Shown piece after piece: positions 41,867 to 52,535 of a stretch of DNA of 64,000 nt (its first letter is position 1; every line of letters begins with the position of its first letter). The notes beneath the pieces were generated by a model, which saw only the letters and a program-made list of their open reading frames with translations, searched no databases and was not told where the DNA came from. The stretch is taken from assembly GCA_001312325.1 (NCBI GenBank), contig BBDJ01000019.1, positions 1 through 64,000 of the forward strand. The letters run 5' to 3'. This DNA is from Lysinibacillus pakistanensis. GTDB lineage: Bacteria; Bacillota; Bacilli; Bacillales_A; Planococcaceae. The translations under genes and the position numbers were made by a program.

Positions 41867-44016
41867 GCAAGCCAAATTTTAGTGCAGTTGAAATCGAAAA
41901 AGTTTTAGCAGCAGAAGCCCCTCAAGCGTCAGAAGAAAAATTCATGACAAATGAAGGGATCGAAATTAAAGATATATACACAAAAGAAGATATTAAAGAG
42001 GCAAAGCATTTAAATGATGTAGCAGGTATTGCGCCAAATACGCGTGGCCCATACCCTACGATGTATGTAGCACGTCCTTGGACTGTTCGCCAATACGCTG
42101 GTTTCTCAACAGCTGAGGAATCCAATGCATTCTACAAACGTAATCTGGCGATGGGACAAAAAGGTCTTTCTGTTGCCTTTGACTTAGCTACTCACCGTGG
42201 CTATGATTCCGATCATCCACGCGTAACTGGGGATGTTGGTAAAGCTGGGGTTGCCATTGATTCTGTCGAAGATATGAAAATCCTATTCGACCAAATTCCT
42301 TTAGATCAAATGTCCGTGTCAATGACAATGAATGGTGCGGTATTACCAGTATTGGCATTCTATATCGTTGCAGCTGAAGAACAGGGGGTTACACCTGACA
42401 AGCTGGCAGGTACAATTCAAAACGATATTTTAAAAGAATACATGGTTCGTAATACTTATATTTATCCACCAGCAATGTCTATGAAAATTATTGCAGATAT
42501 TTTCGAATATACAGCGAAATTTATGCCAAAATTTAACTCTATTTCGATCTCTGGTTACCATATTCAAGAAGCCGGAGCAACTAATGACATCGAGCTTGCT
42601 TATACATTAGCAGATGGTCTTGAGTATGTCCGTACGGGATTGAAAGCTGGCATCGATATTGATGCCTTTGCCCCGCGTTTATCGTTCTTCTGGGCAATCG
42701 GTATGAATTATTATATGGAAGTTGCAAAAATGCGTGCTGCTCGTCGTATTTGGGCGCAAATGATGTCTACGTTCAATCCGAAAAATCCAAAGACATTAGC
42801 ACTTCGTACACATTCACAAACATCTGGCTGGTCTTTAACAGAGCAAGATCCATTTAATAACGTAACACGTACATTAATTGAGGCTAATGCATCCTCAATG
42901 GGCCATACACAATCTCTTCATACAAACGCACTTGATGAGGCGATTGCTCTTCCAACAGACTTCTCTGCTCGTATTGCACGTAATACACAGTTATTCTTAC
43001 AGGAAGAAACGGCTATGACGAAAGTGATTGATCCATGGGGTGGTTCATACTATGTGGAGAAATTAACGGAGGAAATTACAAAATCCGCATGGGCATTAAT
43101 CGAAGAAATCGAAGAACTAGGTGGAATGGCGAAAGCGATTGAAACAGGTCTTCCAAAAATGAAAGTTGAGGAAGCTGCGGCAAAACGTCAGGCAAAGATC
43201 GACTCTAAATCCGAAACAATTGTTGGTGTCAATAAATATCGTCTAGAAAAAGAAGAGCCTATTGATATTCTCGACATCGATAATACATTAGTACGTCAAA
43301 AACAAATTGAGCGATTAGAATCAATGCGCGCAGCTCGTAATGAAGAGGAAGTACAAAAACATCTTGCTCGACTAACAAAGGCTGCAAAAGAAGGCGGAGA
43401 AAACTTATTAGCAGTAGCAGTAGATGCAGCGCGTGCTCGTGCGTCTTTAGGGGAAATTTCAGATGCAATTGAAGTTGTCTCTGGCCGTCATAAAGCAATT
43501 ATCCGTTCCATTTCTGGTGTTTACTCTGCGAACTTCTCTGATGAGGAGCAGATTCTTGAAGTAAAACGAATGACAGACGAATTCCTTGAAAATGAAGGTC
43601 GCCGCCCACGTATTTTAGTAGCAAAAATGGGGCAAGATGGTCATGATCGCGGTGCCAAAGTTATCGCAACAGGCTATGCTGACTTAGGTTTTGACGTAGA
43701 TATTTCTCCACTATTTATGACACCAGAGGAAACAGCTCAAATGGCGGTTGAAAATGACGTACATTGTATCGGTGTTTCCTCTTTAGCAGCAGGACACAAA
43801 ACATTAGTTCCTGCACTGGTATCTGAGCTAACAAAGCTAGGTCGTGAAGATATTATCATTATTGTTGGTGGTGTTATTCCAGCACAGGATTATGAATTCC
43901 TTTATGAAGCTGGTGCCGTAGCAATCTTTGGACCAGGTACAGTTATCCCTGTATCTGCCATTAAAATTATTGAAGAAATCTACAAACGCTTAGGTTATGA
44001 GGAAGTGTCTAAGTAA
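41863..44016 (+). CDS. mutB: methylmalonyl-CoA mutase large (catalytic) subunit
   Basis: Adenosylcobalamin enzyme interconverting methylmalonyl-CoA and succinyl-Co[21 protein letters not shown] and [20 protein letters not shown] bind CoA; the C-terminal B12 domain carries the base-off ligand in [22 protein letters not shown]. 717 residues, intact, normal length. GGAGG (AAGGAGGTCCAACG) sits just before the ATG inside mutA. The next gene, meaB, overlaps by one base. Confidence 0.97.
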   Translation: MSKPNFSAVEIEKVLAAEAPQASEEKFMTNEGIEIKDIYTKEDIKEAKHLNDVAGIAPNTRGPYPTMYVARPWTVRQYAGFSTAEESNAFYKRNLAMGQKGLSVAFDLATHRGYDSDHPRVTGDVGKAGVAIDSVEDMKILFDQIPLDQMSVSMTMNGAVLPVLAFYIVAAEEQGVTPDKLAGTIQNDILKEYMVRNTYIYPPAMSMKIIADIFEYTAKFMPKFNSISISGYHIQEAGATNDIELAYTLADGLEYVRTGLKAGIDIDAFAPRLSFFWAIGMNYYMEVAKMRAARRIWAQMMSTFNPKNPKTLALRTHSQTSGWSLTEQDPFNNVTRTLIEANASSMGHTQSLHTNALDEAIALPTDFSARIARNTQLFLQEETAMTKVIDPWGGSYYVEKLTEEITKSAWALIEEIEELGGMAKAIETGLPKMKVEEAAAKRQAKIDSKSETIVGVNKYRLEKEEPIDILDIDNTLVRQKQIERLESMRAARNEEEVQKHLARLTKAAKEGGENLLAVAVDAARARASLGEISDAIEVVSGRHKAIIRSISGVYSANFSDEEQILEVKRMTDEFLENEGRRPRILVAKMGQDGHDRGAKVIATGYADLGFDVDISPLFMTPEETAQMAVENDVHCIGVSSLAAGHKTLVPALVSELTKLGREDIIIIVGGVIPAQDYEFLYEAGAVAIFGPGTVIPVSAIKIIEEIYKRLGYEEVSK

Positions 44017-45107
44017 TGGACAAAAACAAAGAGATGCAGGAAAGTGCACTATTTGTCATGGATGGAGTAGCAGCATCTCACGATGGTATGCAATATGGTG
44101 TACCAAAAAAAATTCCGAAAGAAAAAAGCTGACAAAATTGACATACAGGCGCTTGCCCGTGAGGTAATGGCAGGTTCCCGTACTCAATTATCAAAGGCGA
44201 TAACACTCATTGAAAGCTCAAATATCGTGCATAAAGCACAGGCACAAGAGCTTTTACAGGAGCTTCTACCGCATACAGGAAATAGTGTTCGTATAGGCAT
44301 TACAGGAGTTCCTGGTGCTGGAAAAAGCTCATTTATTGAGGCTTTCGGAACGATGCTTTGTGAGATGGGGATGAAGGTTGCAGTGCTAGCAATTGATCCA
44401 AGTTCCTCACTATCTGGAGGGAGTATTTTAGGTGACAAAACACGTATGGAGGAGCTTGTTAAGAAGTCGAATGCATTTGTTCGACCATCTCCTTCAGCTG
44501 GTACCTAGGGGGTGTCCATAAAAAAACACGTGAAACAATGCTAGTTTGTGAAGCTGCTGGCTATGATGTTATTTTAATTGAAACTGTTGGTGTTGGGCAA
44601 AGTGAAACATATGTCCGTGGTATGGTTGACTTCTTCCTGTTGCTAGTATTAACAGGAGCTGGTGACGAGCTACAAGGCATGAAAAAGGGCATTATGGAAT
44701 TAGCAGATGCCATCGTAGTACACAAGGCAGATGGAGATAACGTACGTTTAGCCAAAAAGACTGTATCTGAGTATAAGCAAATTTTGCATTTCTTACAGCC
44801 AGCTACGCCAGGGTGGATGTCTACTGCTATGCCGGTTAGTTCATGGGAAAAACGCGGTCTCGACAAAGTATGGGATACAATCGGAGAATTTAGACAAACG
44901 GTCGAAGCAAATAATTACTGGTCGATTAGACGTCAAAATCAAACCAAGGATTGGTTCCAATCAATGATTACTGACCATTTAATCGATGCGTTTTATGGTA
45001 ATCCAGAACGCAAGGCACAAGTGCAACTGTTAGAAAGCCAAATTTTAAATGGACAGCTAACAGTAACACAAGGTGTAGATCGTTTATTTAGCGATAATCA
45101 ATCATAG
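44016..45107 (+). CDS. meaB: methylmalonyl-CoA mutase G-protein chaperone MeaB
   Basis: GTPase that gates cofactor loading and protects the mutase. Walker [39 protein letters not shown], the switch region [12 protein letters not shown], and base recognition by HKADGDN are seen. The ATG overlaps the mutB stop (TAATG). Frame breaks lie near 44107-44125 (A runs) and near 44505, where ACCTAGG should be ACCTTAGG ([12 protein letters not shown]). About 363 residues after repair. Confidence 0.93.
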
Positions 45108-45282
45108 CCATAAACTGTTGTATCTTCATTTACCAAAAGTGTTAGTAGTGGAAGTGTAGAAACCAATGCGAAATTACTGAGCAAGTAGGTGCACAAAATC
45201 GCCACTAACTGCTATGATAGGAGATGTATTAGTGTCAGTCTAAAGTCTAAGGTGACACGAACTTGAAAGGAGCTATCGCTAT

Positions 45283-45723
45283 ATGAATATGGATTACGAT
45301 TTATTTATGCAGGAAATTTCAAAAACAGCACGTGCGGAAATTGAGGCTGCTGGTTATGAACAGCTACGCACACCAGAAGCTGTTGAAGAGGCGTTTGCTC
45401 GTCCAGGTACTACATTAGTCATGGTCAATTCAGTATGTGGCTGTGCAGGAGGTATTGCTCGTCCGGCTGCAGCACAAAGCGTTCATTACGATAAACGTCC
45501 AGATCATCTTGTTACAGTTTTTGCTGGTCAAGATAAAGAAGCAACGGCAGCTGCTCGTTATCACTTCGGAGAAGATCACTTACCATCCTCTCCATCATTT
45601 ATTCTGTTAAAGGATGGACAAGTGGTAGCTGAAGTTGGGCGCTATGAAATTGAAGGTCATGATCCAATGTCTGTTGTAACAAATTTACAAGCAAACTTTG
45701 AAGAATACTGCGATGAACTTTAA
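45283..45723 (+). CDS. bacilliredoxin (BrxA/BrxB family)
   Basis: Thioredoxin-like protein that removes bacillithiol from S-bacillithiolated proteins after oxidative stress. The CGC active site lies in MVNSVCGCAGGIARPAA, near residue 52, and LPSSPSFILLKDG follows the thioredoxin-like order. 146 residues, intact. AAAGGAG 10 bases before ATG 45283. B. subtilis has YqiW (BrxB) in the same chromosomal neighbourhood, which favours that orthologue. Confidence 0.9.
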   Translation: MNMDYDLFMQEISKTARAEIEAAGYEQLRTPEAVEEAFARPGTTLVMVNSVCGCAGGIARPAAAQSVHYDKRPDHLVTVFAGQDKEATAAARYHFGEDHLPSSPSFILLKDGQVVAEVGRYEIEGHDPMSVVTNLQANFEEYCDEL

Positions 45724-45754
45724 TACTATTCATTAATTAATTTGATAAGATGAA

Positions 45755-45790
45755 CGCCCCGCAGCAACATCACTAGTTGCGGGGACTGTT
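45755..45790 (+). terminator. terminator after bacilliredoxin
   Basis: CCCCGCAGCAA and TTGCGGGG form the stem, followed by ACTGTTTCTT. Confidence 0.65.
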
Positions 45791-45953
45791 TCTTATCAAT
45801 AAATAGTAGATAATTGGTACATTCTACTGTAATAATAGCAAAAATATATTTGGAATTTTTTTAAATATTAGCTAAATGATTTATCTGAAAAAAATTGAAT
45901 TGATTTGATGAATAGAATAAGTGAAGAGTAATGGAGGATGGGAGGCAGTCGAC

Positions 45954-46935
45954 TTGAAGAAGTTTTCAATCGGCTATCGTACATTAAAAACGGCAACCGG
46001 TGCAGCCATTGCAATAGCCATTGCCCAGTATTTCGAATTAGCTTCTTATGCATCTGCAGGTATTTTAACAATACTTTGTGTACAGCCAACGAAGAAAAAA
46101 AATCCCTTCATGCTGCTTATACACGATTTGTCGCAAGTATTATCGGTATGCTTTATGCCTTTTTAAGCTTTGAGTTATTTTCATATCACCCACTTACACT
46201 AGCAGGGATGCTCATTATTTTTATCCCCACAATTGTATCATTGAAGGTAGCAGACGGCTTTGTCTCAAGTGCAGTAATTATTATGCATATTTATGCTGCT
46301 GAAAAATTCTCGTGGACATTGGTTTCAAATGAATTTGCTTTAATGGCAATTGGTTATGGAACGGGAATAGCGATTAATATGTATATGCCAGATATACAAA
46401 AGGAATTAAATTACTATCGAGTTAAAATTGAGGAGCTATATAGTAAAATTTTTTTTAGAAATTGCTAATTATTTAAGAGAAGGCGATACACTGTGGGATG
46501 GGCAAGAAATAATTGAAGCTATTACAGCTTTAAATAATGCGAAATCACTAGCCTTTAAAGATGTTGAAAATCATTTTATGAGACGAAAAAAATGATTACT
46601 ATGTTTATTTTGATATGCGTGAACAGCAGCTCGAAATTATTGAAAGAGTACTCCCAAAAATAACAGCCCTACCTGTTATAGTACAAGAGGCAACAATAGT
46701 GGCTGACTTTGTTCAAGATCTTGCTGAGCATGTTCATTCAGGAAATACGGCTAGTCATTTTAGAGAGAAGCTAGAGCAGGTAAAGCTAGATTTCGCCCAA
46801 TTACCTTTACCGAAAAATCATGAGCAATTTTTAGCACAAGCGGCACTCTATCAATTTATTGAGGAAATGGATCGATATTTAGAAATTAAACAATCTTTCA
46901 AGGGATTGAAAGTAAAGAAAGAGCGCCCGCAGTAA
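45954..46935 (+). CDS. aromatic acid exporter/FUSC-like membrane protein (DUF939)
   Basis: An N-terminal half with about five membrane segments (TATGAAIAIAIAQYFEL, GILTILCVQPTKKKS, LAGMLIIFIPTIVSLKV) and a C-terminal helical cytoplasmic half (REQQLEIIERVLPKITALP). This is the ArAE_1/DUF939 layout of B. subtilis YqjA. TTG 45954 follows GGGAGG. Frame breaks lie at A6 near 46098, T7 near 46450 and A6 near 46590. About 326 residues after repair. Transport role is inferred from the family. Confidence 0.8.
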
Positions 46936-46955
46936 TGCGGACGCCTAACTTTTCA

Positions 46956-47052
46956 TTACACTAACATAGATAAGCCGAATGCTAGAGATGAAATTACCAT
47001 GATTGCGACCATCGTATAAACAACGATTTTTTGAAATTTTTTTATTACTCAT
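46956..47052 (-). CDS. Prli42-like stressosome-associated miniprotein
   Basis: A 31-residue protein that a usual length cut-off would miss. After removing one A from the A7 run near 47036 it reads MSNKKFQKIVVYTMVAIMVI then SSLAFGLSMLV: a short basic head and one membrane segment, the layout of Prli42, which anchors the stressosome in Listeria and is conserved in Firmicutes. AAGGAG lies 11 bases upstream of the ATG. The 97-base span is one more than a multiple of three, agreeing with a single inserted base. Confidence 0.65.
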
Positions 47053-47178
47053 ATGCTCGTTCGCTCCTTCTTTTCTTATAAATAGTTTAGCAAATCTGAA
47101 AAATTTCTCAAGTAGTAGAGTTTTGACAAAAAAAGTCTGTAAAATAGAATATGTACCATAACAGAAGGAGATGTCACC

Positions 47179-47592
47179 ATGGAGAAAGTAGATCATATTG
47201 GGATTGCGGTGCGTGATCTTGATGAACGCATTACATATTATACAGAAACTTTAGGCTTAAAGCTGTTAAAATTGGAAGAGGTTGAATCTCAACAGGTTCG
47301 CGTTGCATTTATAGACGCTGGCAATGTAAAAATCGAATTGCTGGAACCGATGAGTGAAAAAAGTACCATTCATGGATATATCGAAAAACGTGGGGAAGGT
47401 ATTCACCATGTAGCTTTCGGTGTGACAGGGATTCGTGAGCGTATGGCAGAGCTTCGTGAAAAAGGTGTACGTCTTTTATCAGAAGAGCCAGGACCTGGTG
47501 CAGGTGGTGCAGAGGTAGCCTTCATGCATCCTAAATCATCTTTCGGTGTGTTATATGAATTATGCGATAAAAGTGGAAAAGGGGATAAGTGA
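47179..47592 (+). CDS. mce: methylmalonyl-CoA epimerase
   Basis: Vicinal-oxygen-chelate fold enzyme that converts (S)- to (R)-methylmalonyl-Co[17 protein letters not shown] with the metal-binding His, [19 protein letters not shown] and [15 protein letters not shown] match the family. 137 residues, intact. AGAAGGAG before the ATG. It overlaps the next gene by 4 bases and links it to the mutase genes. Confidence 0.95.
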   Translation: MEKVDHIGIAVRDLDERITYYTETLGLKLLKLEEVESQQVRVAFIDAGNVKIELLEPMSEKSTIHGYIEKRGEGIHHVAFGVTGIRERMAELREKGVRLLSEEPGPGAGGAEVAFMHPKSSFGVLYELCDKSGKGDK

Positions 47593-49147
47593 TTAGTATG
47601 GATATGTTCGACAAAATTAATGAGTTATATGACCGTAAGACGGTAATTGAACTTGGTGGCGGCTATGAGCGCATCGACAAACAACATGAGAAAGGTAAAC
47701 TAACTGCTCGTGAGCGCATTGAATTATTGCTGGACGAAGGTACATTTTTCGAAATCAACCCATTCATTACACATCGTACAGTTGACTTCGGTATGGACAA
47801 GATGGAAGGACCTGGTGATGGTGTAGTTACTGGTTTCGGTAAAATTAACGGACGTCCAGTTTACTTATTCTCTCAAGATTTTACTGTATTTGGTGGAGCA
47901 CTGGGTGAAATGCATGCGAAAAAAAATGGCCACAGTAATGGATCTTGCTGCGAAAAACGGCACACCATTCATTGGTATTAATGATTCAGGTGGTGCACGT
48001 ATTCAAGAAGGCGTACTTTCACTTGATGGATATGGTCATATTTTCTATCGTAATGCCATCTACTCTGGCGTAATCCCACAAATTTCAGTAATTATGGGAC
48101 CATGTGCTGGTGGAGCAGTTTATTCTCCTGCAATCACAGACTTCATCCTAATGGTTGACAAAACATCTCAAATGTTCATAACAGGTCCTAAAGTTATTGA
48201 AACAGTAACAGGTGAAAAAAATCTCTGCAGAAGACTTAGGTGGTTCAAAAGTGAACAATGCTGTAAGTGGTAATGCACACTTCCGCGCACCATCTGAAGA
48301 AGAAGCGATTGATCAAATTAAAAAACTATTAAGCTATCTCCCACAAAATAATAAGGAAAAAGCGCCACGTCAGGCACGTCCAGAAGGTGACGACTACCGT
48401 CCTGAAATTGTGGATACTGTGCCAATCGAAACAACTCGTCCTTATGATGTACGTAGAGTAGTTGAGCAAGTAGTAGACGAAGGTTCATTTATGGAAGTTC
48501 ACTCAGAATTTGCGAAAAACGTAGTAGTAGGTTTTGCACGTATCGCAGGTGAATCTGTTGGTCTAGTATGTAACCAACCAAAAGTACTTGCTGGTGGACT
48601 AGATATCGATTCTTCTGACAAAGCGGCTCGTTTCATCCGTACTTGTGATGCATACAATGTTCCAATCATCACTTTTGAAGACGTTTCTGGCTTCTTCCCA
48701 GGCGTTAAGCAAGAGCATGGTGGAATCATCCGTCATGGAGCAAAAATCCTTTATGCATACTCTGAAGCAACTGTACCGAAAATTACAGTTATTTTACGTA
48801 AGGCTTATGGCGGTGCTTATGTTGCGTTAAACTCAAAATCAATTGGGGCTGACCTTGTATTTGCTTGGCCAAACGCTGAAATCGCTGTTATGGGTGCAGC
48901 AGGTGCCGCGAATATTATCTTTGCACGCGAGATTGCAAAATCTGATGATCCAGAAGCAACCCGTGCAGCGAAAATTGAAGAATACAAAGAAAAGTTCGCA
49001 AACCCATATGTTGCAGCATCTCGCGGGATGGTAGATGATGTCATTGATCCACGTGATACACGTATTAAGCTAATTCAAGGTTTAGACATGCTTTCAAATA
49101 AACATGAATCACGCCCAGAGAAAAAACACGGAAATATTCCACTATAA
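47589..49147 (+). CDS. propionyl-CoA (acyl-CoA) carboxylase beta subunit
   Basis: Carboxyltransferase subunit acting on propionyl-CoA or, as decarboxylase component, on methylmalonyl-Co[22 protein letters not shown], the oxyanion-hole regions [19 protein letters not shown] and [21 protein letters not shown], and [10 protein letters not shown] are present. GTG 47589 overlaps mce; ATG 47598 is an alternative. Frame breaks lie at A7 near 47923 and A6 near 48220. About 518 residues. No biotin carboxylase lies beside it, so it may use AccC/AccB or distant subunits. Confidence 0.9.
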
Positions 49148-49154
49148 AATTTGT

Positions 49155-49190
49155 CAAGCCCAGCAGCCATTTGCTGGGCTTTCCTTTTTA
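49155..49190 (+). terminator. terminator after the carboxyltransferase
   Basis: AAGCCCAGCAG pairs with GCTGGGCTT, followed by TCCTTTTT. Confidence 0.88.
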
Positions 49191-49284
49191 CACAAAGAAA
49201 TTGACGAAAAATGATAAAAGATGACAGATAATTGAAACATTAACTCTTTTCATCCGTACAAATAGATAAGAGGAGTTGAGATGA

Positions 49285-50238
49285 ATGGAATGGAAACAAT
49301 TACAAAATGAACAGGAAATCATACATGCACAATTAAGAAATGTTAGTAGATTAAATGAGCAAAAACGATTAATTGAAAATCAACTTGAGCGTGCACAACA
49401 GGACATTTACAAACATTCTATAGCACTCAATCACATTCGAACGAAACTTGATAAATTAGAAGGCTTTTCGTTTATGAATATGATTCGTACGTGGACGGGG
49501 CAGCAAGATGAGCTACGAGCAGAGAAAATTGATAAAGCAGCCGTTCTTGAATTAAAAATAAATGAAGCAAAGAAAATGCAGGAAGATTTAACTATCGATT
49601 TAGCACAAGCTGAGTCAAAGCTTACACAAATTAATGAACAACATTTACAAGTAGCTTTAAACAAGTTGAATGCTAAAAAGAAGGGCTACTTACAAATACA
49701 TGAGCCAGAGCAAGCAAAAAAATTAGAGCAATTAGCCCACGAAGAAATAGTAACGAAGCAATTAATTATAGAAATGAAGGAGGCAGAAGAAGCTGGGGAA
49801 AATGCATTAACAAAGCTTGGGCAAGCGGCTGCTTCTCTACATTCCGCTAATGGTTTTTCAACATGGGATACGTTTTTGGGAGGGGGACTTATTGCTACGC
49901 ATTTGAAGCATGATGCATTAAATCAGTCTGAAAATTATCTTCACGATGCTCAAATTGCTTTACAGCGATTTCATAATGAGCTTCTGGACATCCATGATTT
50001 ATCAACGAAATCATTACATGTTGAAACAGATGGCTTTGTCAAATTTGCAGACTACTTCTTTGACGATATTTTCTCAGCCTGGTCTGTCCACTCCAAAATA
50101 TCAACTGCTAGGGAGCAAGTATCTCGTGTGCAAGATGATGTACATAATACAATTTGGCGTTTACAGGATAAGCATCATAAAGCGGTTGAACATCTTCAGT
50201 TACTTGAACGTGAGAAAGAGGCTATCTTCCAGCTATAA
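49285..50238 (+). CDS. coiled-coil protein of unknown function
   Basis: 317 residues, intact. Residues 1-130 form a long coiled coil (NEQEIIHAQLRNVSRLNEQKR and ELKINEAKKMQEDLTIDLAQ), interrupted by FSFMNMIRTWTGQQ near 62. A central GFSTWDTFLGGGLIATHLKH may be a membrane-touching or interaction patch, and a second helical part ends the protein. No signal peptide and no catalytic motif. AGAGGAG lies before the ATG. A terminator follows, so it is a single-gene unit. Not recognised. Confidence 0.75.
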   Translation: MEWKQLQNEQEIIHAQLRNVSRLNEQKRLIENQLERAQQDIYKHSIALNHIRTKLDKLEGFSFMNMIRTWTGQQDELRAEKIDKAAVLELKINEAKKMQEDLTIDLAQAESKLTQINEQHLQVALNKLNAKKKGYLQIHEPEQAKKLEQLAHEEIVTKQLIIEMKEAEEAGENALTKLGQAAASLHSANGFSTWDTFLGGGLIATHLKHDALNQSENYLHDAQIALQRFHNELLDIHDLSTKSLHVETDGFVKFADYFFDDIFSAWSVHSKISTAREQVSRVQDDVHNTIWRLQDKHHKAVEHLQLLEREKEAIFQL

Positions 50239-50239
50239 G

Positions 50240-50285
50240 AAGCTTGTGGAAAGGGACAAACTCCCTCTTTCACGAGCTTTTTATC
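50240..50285 (+). terminator. terminator after the coiled-coil gene
   Basis: AAGCTTGTGGAAAG and CTTTCACGAGCTT pair, followed by TTTATC. Confidence 0.7.
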
Positions 50286-50354
50286 TTCATTCAGCAAATG
50301 TTTTTTTTATCGAAAGCATAGTGGCAGATGTTTTATGCGCGACAGCGGCAGATA

Positions 50355-50640
50355 CAGAAGACTCCCACATTTACAAATGGTGAGATGAATGCGGTTTTGT
50401 TTCCTTTTCAGTGGGTGTCCAAATAGCTACTGAAATAGCGGAACTCAGTCTAAGAACGCCACGTCTTGTGGCAACGACTTAGTGACCAACATCATGTTGC
50501 TGCCGCTGCGTTAGCACTACGCTTTCGCACAAAAAAACATCTGTTGGCCCAAAGCCTCCGGCGAATGTCACGGAATTGGAAAGGAGTTCTTTGTCCAAGC
50601 ACAAAGCCAATTCCGGACGCCATTATGCCGAGGCATAACT
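50355..50640 (+). repeat. structured intergenic repeat, copy 3
   Basis: The same element as at 36.2 kb, 286 bases long because the CCAACA/TGTTGG loop (50487, 50542) carries about 46 extra bases. Stem substitutions against copy 2 are paired: GCCAC/GTGGC (50458, 50468) for TTCAC/GTGAA, and CTCAGTC/GACTTAG (50444, 50476) for CTCAGGC/GCCTGAG. The 3' half (CCCAAAGCC, CGGAATTG/CAATTCCG, TTATGCC/GGCATAA) is nearly unchanged. It lies between two unrelated genes with no protein in it. Confidence 0.85.
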
Positions 50641-50763
50641 GATCTCCTTCCAAAAATTAGTCTCGAACTGTTTGTGAAATATTTCAACTCCTCTAACGTT
50701 GTGCTAAAATAATACATATACTATAACGTGGTAATTACACGTAAACTAAGGGAGTCTTACAAC

Positions 50764-51879
50764 ATGACAAGTCGTTTAGTAGAAGAGTTTTTCGAGCTCG
50801 TACAAATTGATTCAGAAACAAAATATGAGCATTTGATTGCGCCAGTTTTAATCGATAAATTAACAGCGCTTGGTTTTACAGTAGAACAGGATGATGCCCA
50901 TACACGAAATGGACATGGAGCAGGCAATATATTGGCTACTTTAAAAGGCTCTTTAGATGTTGAACCAATTTATTTTACTTCTCATATGGATACAGTTGTA
51001 CCAGGTAAAGGAATTAAGCCATCTTTACGAGAGGATGGTTATATCGTGTCCGATGGTACTACAATTTTGGGCGCTGATGATAAAGCTGGGCTTGCAGCAT
51101 TACTAGAAATGGTAAAACGTTTAAAAGAGCAAAATATTGAGCATGGAGATATTGAATTTATCATCACTGCGGGTGAAGAAAGTGGACTTGTTGGGGCTAA
51201 AGAGTTAGATTCATCCAAAATTAAAGCCAAATACGGCTTTGCAGTGGATAGTGATGGCAAAGTGGGTGGAATTGTTACAGCAGCACCATATCAAGCAAAA
51301 GTCTTCGCTAAAATTATTGGCAAAACTGCCCATGCTGGTGTAGCTCCAGAAAAAGGAGTGTCAGCGATTACAGTGGCTGCAAAATGTATTGCACAGATGA
51401 AGCTAGGACGTTTAGATGAAGAAACTACAGCAAATATTGGTCGTTTTGAGGGTGGTCAGGCTACGAATATTGTATGTGATGAAGTGAATATTCTTGCAGA
51501 GGCTCGTTCAATTGATAAAACGAAGCTCGATGCTCAAACGAAGCATATGCAGGAGACATTTGAACAAATCTCTGCATCACTTGGAGCACGTGCTGAAGTA
51601 GAAGTAAAGCTTATGTATCCAGGATTCCGAGTTACTGAAACAGATAAAGTCGTTCAAGTCGCAATGGCAGCAGCACGTAACATTGATCGCACACCGACGC
51701 TAGGGATTTCTGGAGGAGGTTCAGATGCAAATGTAATTGCAGGATTTGGCATCCCTACAGTCAACCTTTCTGTTGGCTACGAAGATATTCATACAACAAA
51801 TGAAAAAATCCCAGTAGAAGAATTAGAAAAATTAGCAGATTTACTAGTTGAAATTGTCAAAGAATCTGCAAAAAAATAA
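50764..51879 (+). CDS. M20-family peptidase (PepT/YqjE-like)
   Basis: Di-zinc aminopeptidase of the tripeptidase T group. Zinc ligands are in FTSHMDTVVPG, TTILGADDKAGLAALLEM, and the catalytic glutamates in FIITAGEESGLVGAK; the dimerisation lid has GKTAHAGVAPEKGVSAI. 371 residues, intact. ATG 50764 is chosen for GGGAGTC upstream over the 12-residue extension to 50728. Substrate not determinable; B. subtilis YqjE is the likely counterpart. Confidence 0.9.
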   Translation: MTSRLVEEFFELVQIDSETKYEHLIAPVLIDKLTALGFTVEQDDAHTRNGHGAGNILATLKGSLDVEPIYFTSHMDTVVPGKGIKPSLREDGYIVSDGTTILGADDKAGLAALLEMVKRLKEQNIEHGDIEFIITAGEESGLVGAKELDSSKIKAKYGFAVDSDGKVGGIVTAAPYQAKVFAKIIGKTAHAGVAPEKGVSAITVAAKCIAQMKLGRLDEETTANIGRFEGGQATNIVCDEVNILAEARSIDKTKLDAQTKHMQETFEQISASLGARAEVEVKLMYPGFRVTETDKVVQVAMAAARNIDRTPTLGISGGGSDANVIAGFGIPTVNLSVGYEDIHTTNEKIPVEELEKLADLLVEIVKESAKK

Positions 51880-51905
51880 CAGCAGAAATTGAAGGATGTG
51901 ACCGC

Positions 51906-52394
51906 ATGGAAAGTGTAAAGGCAGTAGTTTTTGCTTGTGGAACTGAAGAGTATGCAGTGCCTGTGGAACAAGCAATTTCAATTGAAAAATTAGAGCATGT
52001 AACACCGATTCCTCATTTACCTAATTATCTTCTAGGCTTCACGAGAATCCGTGGTGAGCTTATCCCAGTGCTTGATTTTGAACGTATTCTTTATAATCGT
52101 TCTTCAAATGCTGTAACAGCACGTATTATAGTATTGAATACAGATGTTGTGAATTATGGATTACTTGTAACGGAAGCGCGTGAAATTCTAGATTTTGACA
52201 CGTCTGTTTTACAGCAGATGGGACTTGTTAACTATTCAAAAACGCGTTATTTTACAGCAGTGGCAAACCTGGAAAATCGTATGATTACCTATGTGGACCC
52301 AAAAATACTAGTCAATTCACTAGAAGGAATTCGTGAAATTATTAATTACTTGCATAAAATGCTGGAAAATGAACAAGAAAACGTAGATGCTTGA
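51906..52394 (+). CDS. CheW-like chemotaxis coupling protein
   Basis: A single CheW domain covers the protein: KAVVFACGTEEYAVPVEQAISIEKL, PIPHLPNYLLGFTRIRGELIPVLDFERIL, and the VTEAREIL region. Such proteins couple receptors to the CheA kinase. 162 residues, intact, with GGATGTGACCGC before the ATG. It is 26 bases after the peptidase gene. Whether it replaces or supplements the main CheW is unknown; a chemoreceptor lies at 56.7 kb. Confidence 0.88.
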   Translation: MESVKAVVFACGTEEYAVPVEQAISIEKLEHVTPIPHLPNYLLGFTRIRGELIPVLDFERILYNRSSNAVTARIIVLNTDVVNYGLLVTEAREILDFDTSVLQQMGLVNYSKTRYFTAVANLENRMITYVDPKILVNSLEGIREIINYLHKMLENEQENVDA

Positions 52395-52413
52395 AGGCTC
52401 TACGTTTTTTTTA
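52381..52413 (+). terminator. terminator after the CheW-like gene
   Basis: ACGTAGA pairs with TCTACGT, followed by T7. It overlaps the end of the coding sequence. Confidence 0.75.
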
Positions 52414-52535
52414 TTTTTTATAGTAAAAATAACCCTTATGAATATCATTTTATTCCTCCTTATTTATGATTAGTATGCATTTTTCCTACAGACATTTTTA
52501 TTTTTGCCATGTATGATAAGAGAAAAGAAAACAAC

